Shown one piece after another: positions 31,999 to 32,965 of a stretch of DNA of 32,965 nt (its first letter is position 1; each line of letters begins with the position of its first letter). A program made the position numbers and the translations under genes. The DNA comes from Deltaproteobacteria bacterium (GTDB lineage Bacteria > Myxococcota_A > Polyangia > Polyangiales > Ga0077539). The notes below the pieces were generated by a model. It had not been told where the DNA came from, searched no databases, and saw only the letters and a list, made by a program, of their open reading frames with translations. The stretch covers positions 1 through 32,965 of the forward strand of contig JAUXYJ010000044.1 in assembly GCA_030694465.1 (NCBI GenBank). The letters are read 5' to 3'.

Positions 31999-32361
31999 TT
32001 AGCCCGAGGCAGGACTTGCCGAGCCGTCGCCAAGATCCAGATACGCACTGCCGGCGCGAACGAAGTCGTAGGTCCCGTCGGCCTCGCGAACTCCGGTGAT
32101 GTGGTCATGCTCGATGAAGACGTAGAAGTCCCAGTCACTTGCGTAGCCACAAGCAGGGCAAGGGGCATCTGCGGCTCCGTCCGCAACGACGCGCACGCGG
32201 CTCGGTGTTCCCACATCGTTGCCGCCCCAACGGAGGGCATCGCCAACGACGTAGCGATACTGCCATGTCGCTCCGAACTTGAACTGAACTCCGACCAAAA
32301 CCTTGGCCCGACACTGGGGACATGTCGCCGACACGCCTCCCACGATGTTGTAAGCGCTCAT
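31999..32361 (-). CDS. Zinc-ribbon protein 2, putative immunity protein
   Basis: A 120-aa soluble protein beginning MSAYNIVGGVSATCPQCRAK. It has two CxxC pairs (CPQC at ~14-17 and CPACG at ~67-71), a probable zinc-binding arrangement, with VQFKFGATWQYRYVVGDALR and WDFYVFIEHDHITGV between and after them. Not similar enough to zinc-ribbon protein 1 to call paralogous, but matching in size and position. GGAGGG lies 7 bases before the ATG, within the last codons of the upstream PIN-like remnant. The ATG and the remnant's TGA share one base (TGATG), so translation was coupled. Function as an immunity protein is inferred from context. Confidence 0.78.
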   Translation of the reverse strand: MSAYNIVGGVSATCPQCRAKVLVGVQFKFGATWQYRYVVGDALRWGGNDVGTPSRVRVVADGAADAPCPACGYASDWDFYVFIEHDHITGVREADGTYDFVRAGSAYLDLGDGSASPASG

Positions 32362-32496
32362 CAGAAGCCCTCCACAAGATAGCCGATTGCCCGCAGGAAG
32401 TTCGCAAACTTTCTGTCATTGGTGATGAGCGGAATCCCCTCTCGCATTGTGCCGGCAGCGACCCAGGGCTAGCGCATCAGAAATCACTGAATTGCC
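32361..32496 (-). pseudogene. PIN-like toxin tail 2, truncated and frameshifted
   Basis: Reads VISDALAL, then after one extra G (near 32466) AAGTMREGIPLITNDRKFAN and FLRAIGYLVEGF to a stop at 32361-32363. The GIPLITND-x-x-F core matches the tail at 31640 (GIPVITNDTEF), so both are PIN-type C-termini. The N-terminal side abuts IS66 tnpB sequence at about 32515. Overlapping the zinc-ribbon gene as TGATG supports an original two-gene unit. Confidence 0.6.
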
Positions 32497-32517
32497 GTAA
32501 CCCCTCCGTCGACGCGG

Positions 32518-32667
32518 GATGACGATCACTGCGCGCAGCACGTCGATGGCGAGCTCATCGCGCGCGACCGCGACGAGGCAATCGAAGGATCTGCGCATGT
32601 CGACGGGCTCGCGTGCCACGAAGATCGCGCGGCCTGGCGGAATCAGGATCCTGAGGGATCCACGCAA
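32518..32667 (-). pseudogene. IS66 tnpB remnant, 5' part
   Basis: Encodes ILIPPGRAIFVAREPVDM, then RRSFDCLVAVARDELAIDVL. The EPVDMRRSFDxL motif is diagnostic of the IS66 accessory protein TnpB (~115 aa). Only about 50 residues remain before the reading frame runs into the PIN-like tail, so the 3' part is lost. The remnant's start region overlaps the end of tnpA by about 25 bp. Confidence 0.8.
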
Positions 32668-32961
32668 TGGAGAATGGCGAGGAGATTTGCAGTGTCCATA
32701 CTCGCTTGAAAGCGCAGCGTTCGGCCGTTGGCGAGCGCGAGTTCGACCCGCGCTACTGGCTCAAACACGACCGGAACGATCTTGCGCGGAGGCGATTGCG
32801 GAGGGCGTTTGTTGCGGGCATTTCGCCAAGTCGAGAACGTCGTGTTCGCGATCTGGTGCTCTCGCGCGAAGGCTTGTGCGGACCGGGTTGCTGCTAGCAA
32901 ACGCGGCGAGGAATGCCTCACGCTGGGCTGCGGTGTAATGAGTAAATCGAGTGCGTTTCAT
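32643..32961 (-). pseudogene. IS66 tnpA, single frameshift
   Basis: The first frame reads MKRTRFTHYTAAQREAFLAA and the second SAQAFAREHQIANTTFSTWR to VELALANGRTLRFQASMD and a stop at 32643. Together they make a ~106-aa TnpA with a helix-turn-helix N-terminus. The 319-bp span is one base over a multiple of three, so one extra base near 32885-32900 breaks it. The start codon lies 4 bp from the window edge, so the IS left end is just outside. Confidence 0.8.
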
Positions 32962-32965
32962 GAGG

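Noticed and set aside
32416..32667. 83-aa minus-strand ORF as one gene
   Set aside because: It is a chimera: IS66 TnpB N-terminus running by chance into the PIN-like remnant; reported as two pieces.
1..32965. tRNA or rRNA genes
   Set aside because: I noticed no tRNA cloverleaf or rRNA-like sequence on reading, though a dedicated scan could not be run.

Overview
The window is high-GC DNA with the gene style of a myxobacterium (phylum Myxococcota, probably Polyangiales or a relative). This call rests on several things. There are repeated AgmX/PglI-type C-terminal domains and Stig1-like cysteine-repeat lipoproteins. Many lipoboxes and signal peptides follow very short intergenic gaps. Mevalonate pathway genes are present, and many genes are large and otherwise unrecognised. 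No taxonomic marker gene is present, so this is inference.

Layout. (1) 1-454 has no gene but holds hairpin repeats, two of which show covarying stem pairs. (2) 455-6476, minus strand: a probable operon reading small Cys-rich membrane protein, mvaD, phosphomevalonate kinase, then a 1258-aa single-pass membrane protein with helical repeats. (3) 6646-13078, plus strand: an unknown protein, a small lipoprotein, a ClpB-like AAA+ protein with an altered first ATPase ring, and three tandem paralogous lipoproteins of the AgmX/PglI type. (4) 13112-19289: a 57-aa basic protein, a secreted subtilisin-like protease, a convergent secreted protein, a V4R-like/proline-rich gene pair and a small secreted protein. 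(5) 19570-23212: a divergent membrane pyrophosphatase (minus) and a TANGO2/NRDE-family protein (plus), then a decayed ORF. (6) 24004-29800: two large Stig1-repeat lipoproteins facing a lipoprotein that joins a serpin to an AgmX/PglI-type domain. (7) 29880-32965: a junk-rich accessory segment. It holds a small ORF plus a nucleotidyltransferase pseudogene with two frameshifts, the 3' end of an IS66-type transposase with its terminal repeat, an Rhs-like fragment, two zinc-ribbon genes each directly downstream of a truncated PIN-like coding end, a 118-bp miniature IS66 derivative, and IS66 tnpB/tnpA remnants at the window edge.

How parts fit. mvaD and the kinase give the last two steps to isopentenyl diphosphate and overlap by 4 bp. 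The envelope theme is strong: at least seven predicted lipoproteins, a secreted protease and a secreted protease inhibitor. The right-hand end looks like the graveyard of a polymorphic-toxin locus: toxin tails without their N-termini, intact putative immunity genes, a piece of Rhs core and IS66 debris. The most unusual items are the serpin fusion, the ClpB paralogue with a mutated D1 ring, the paired PIN/zinc-ribbon modules, the IS66-derived miniature element, and the hairpins with covariation.
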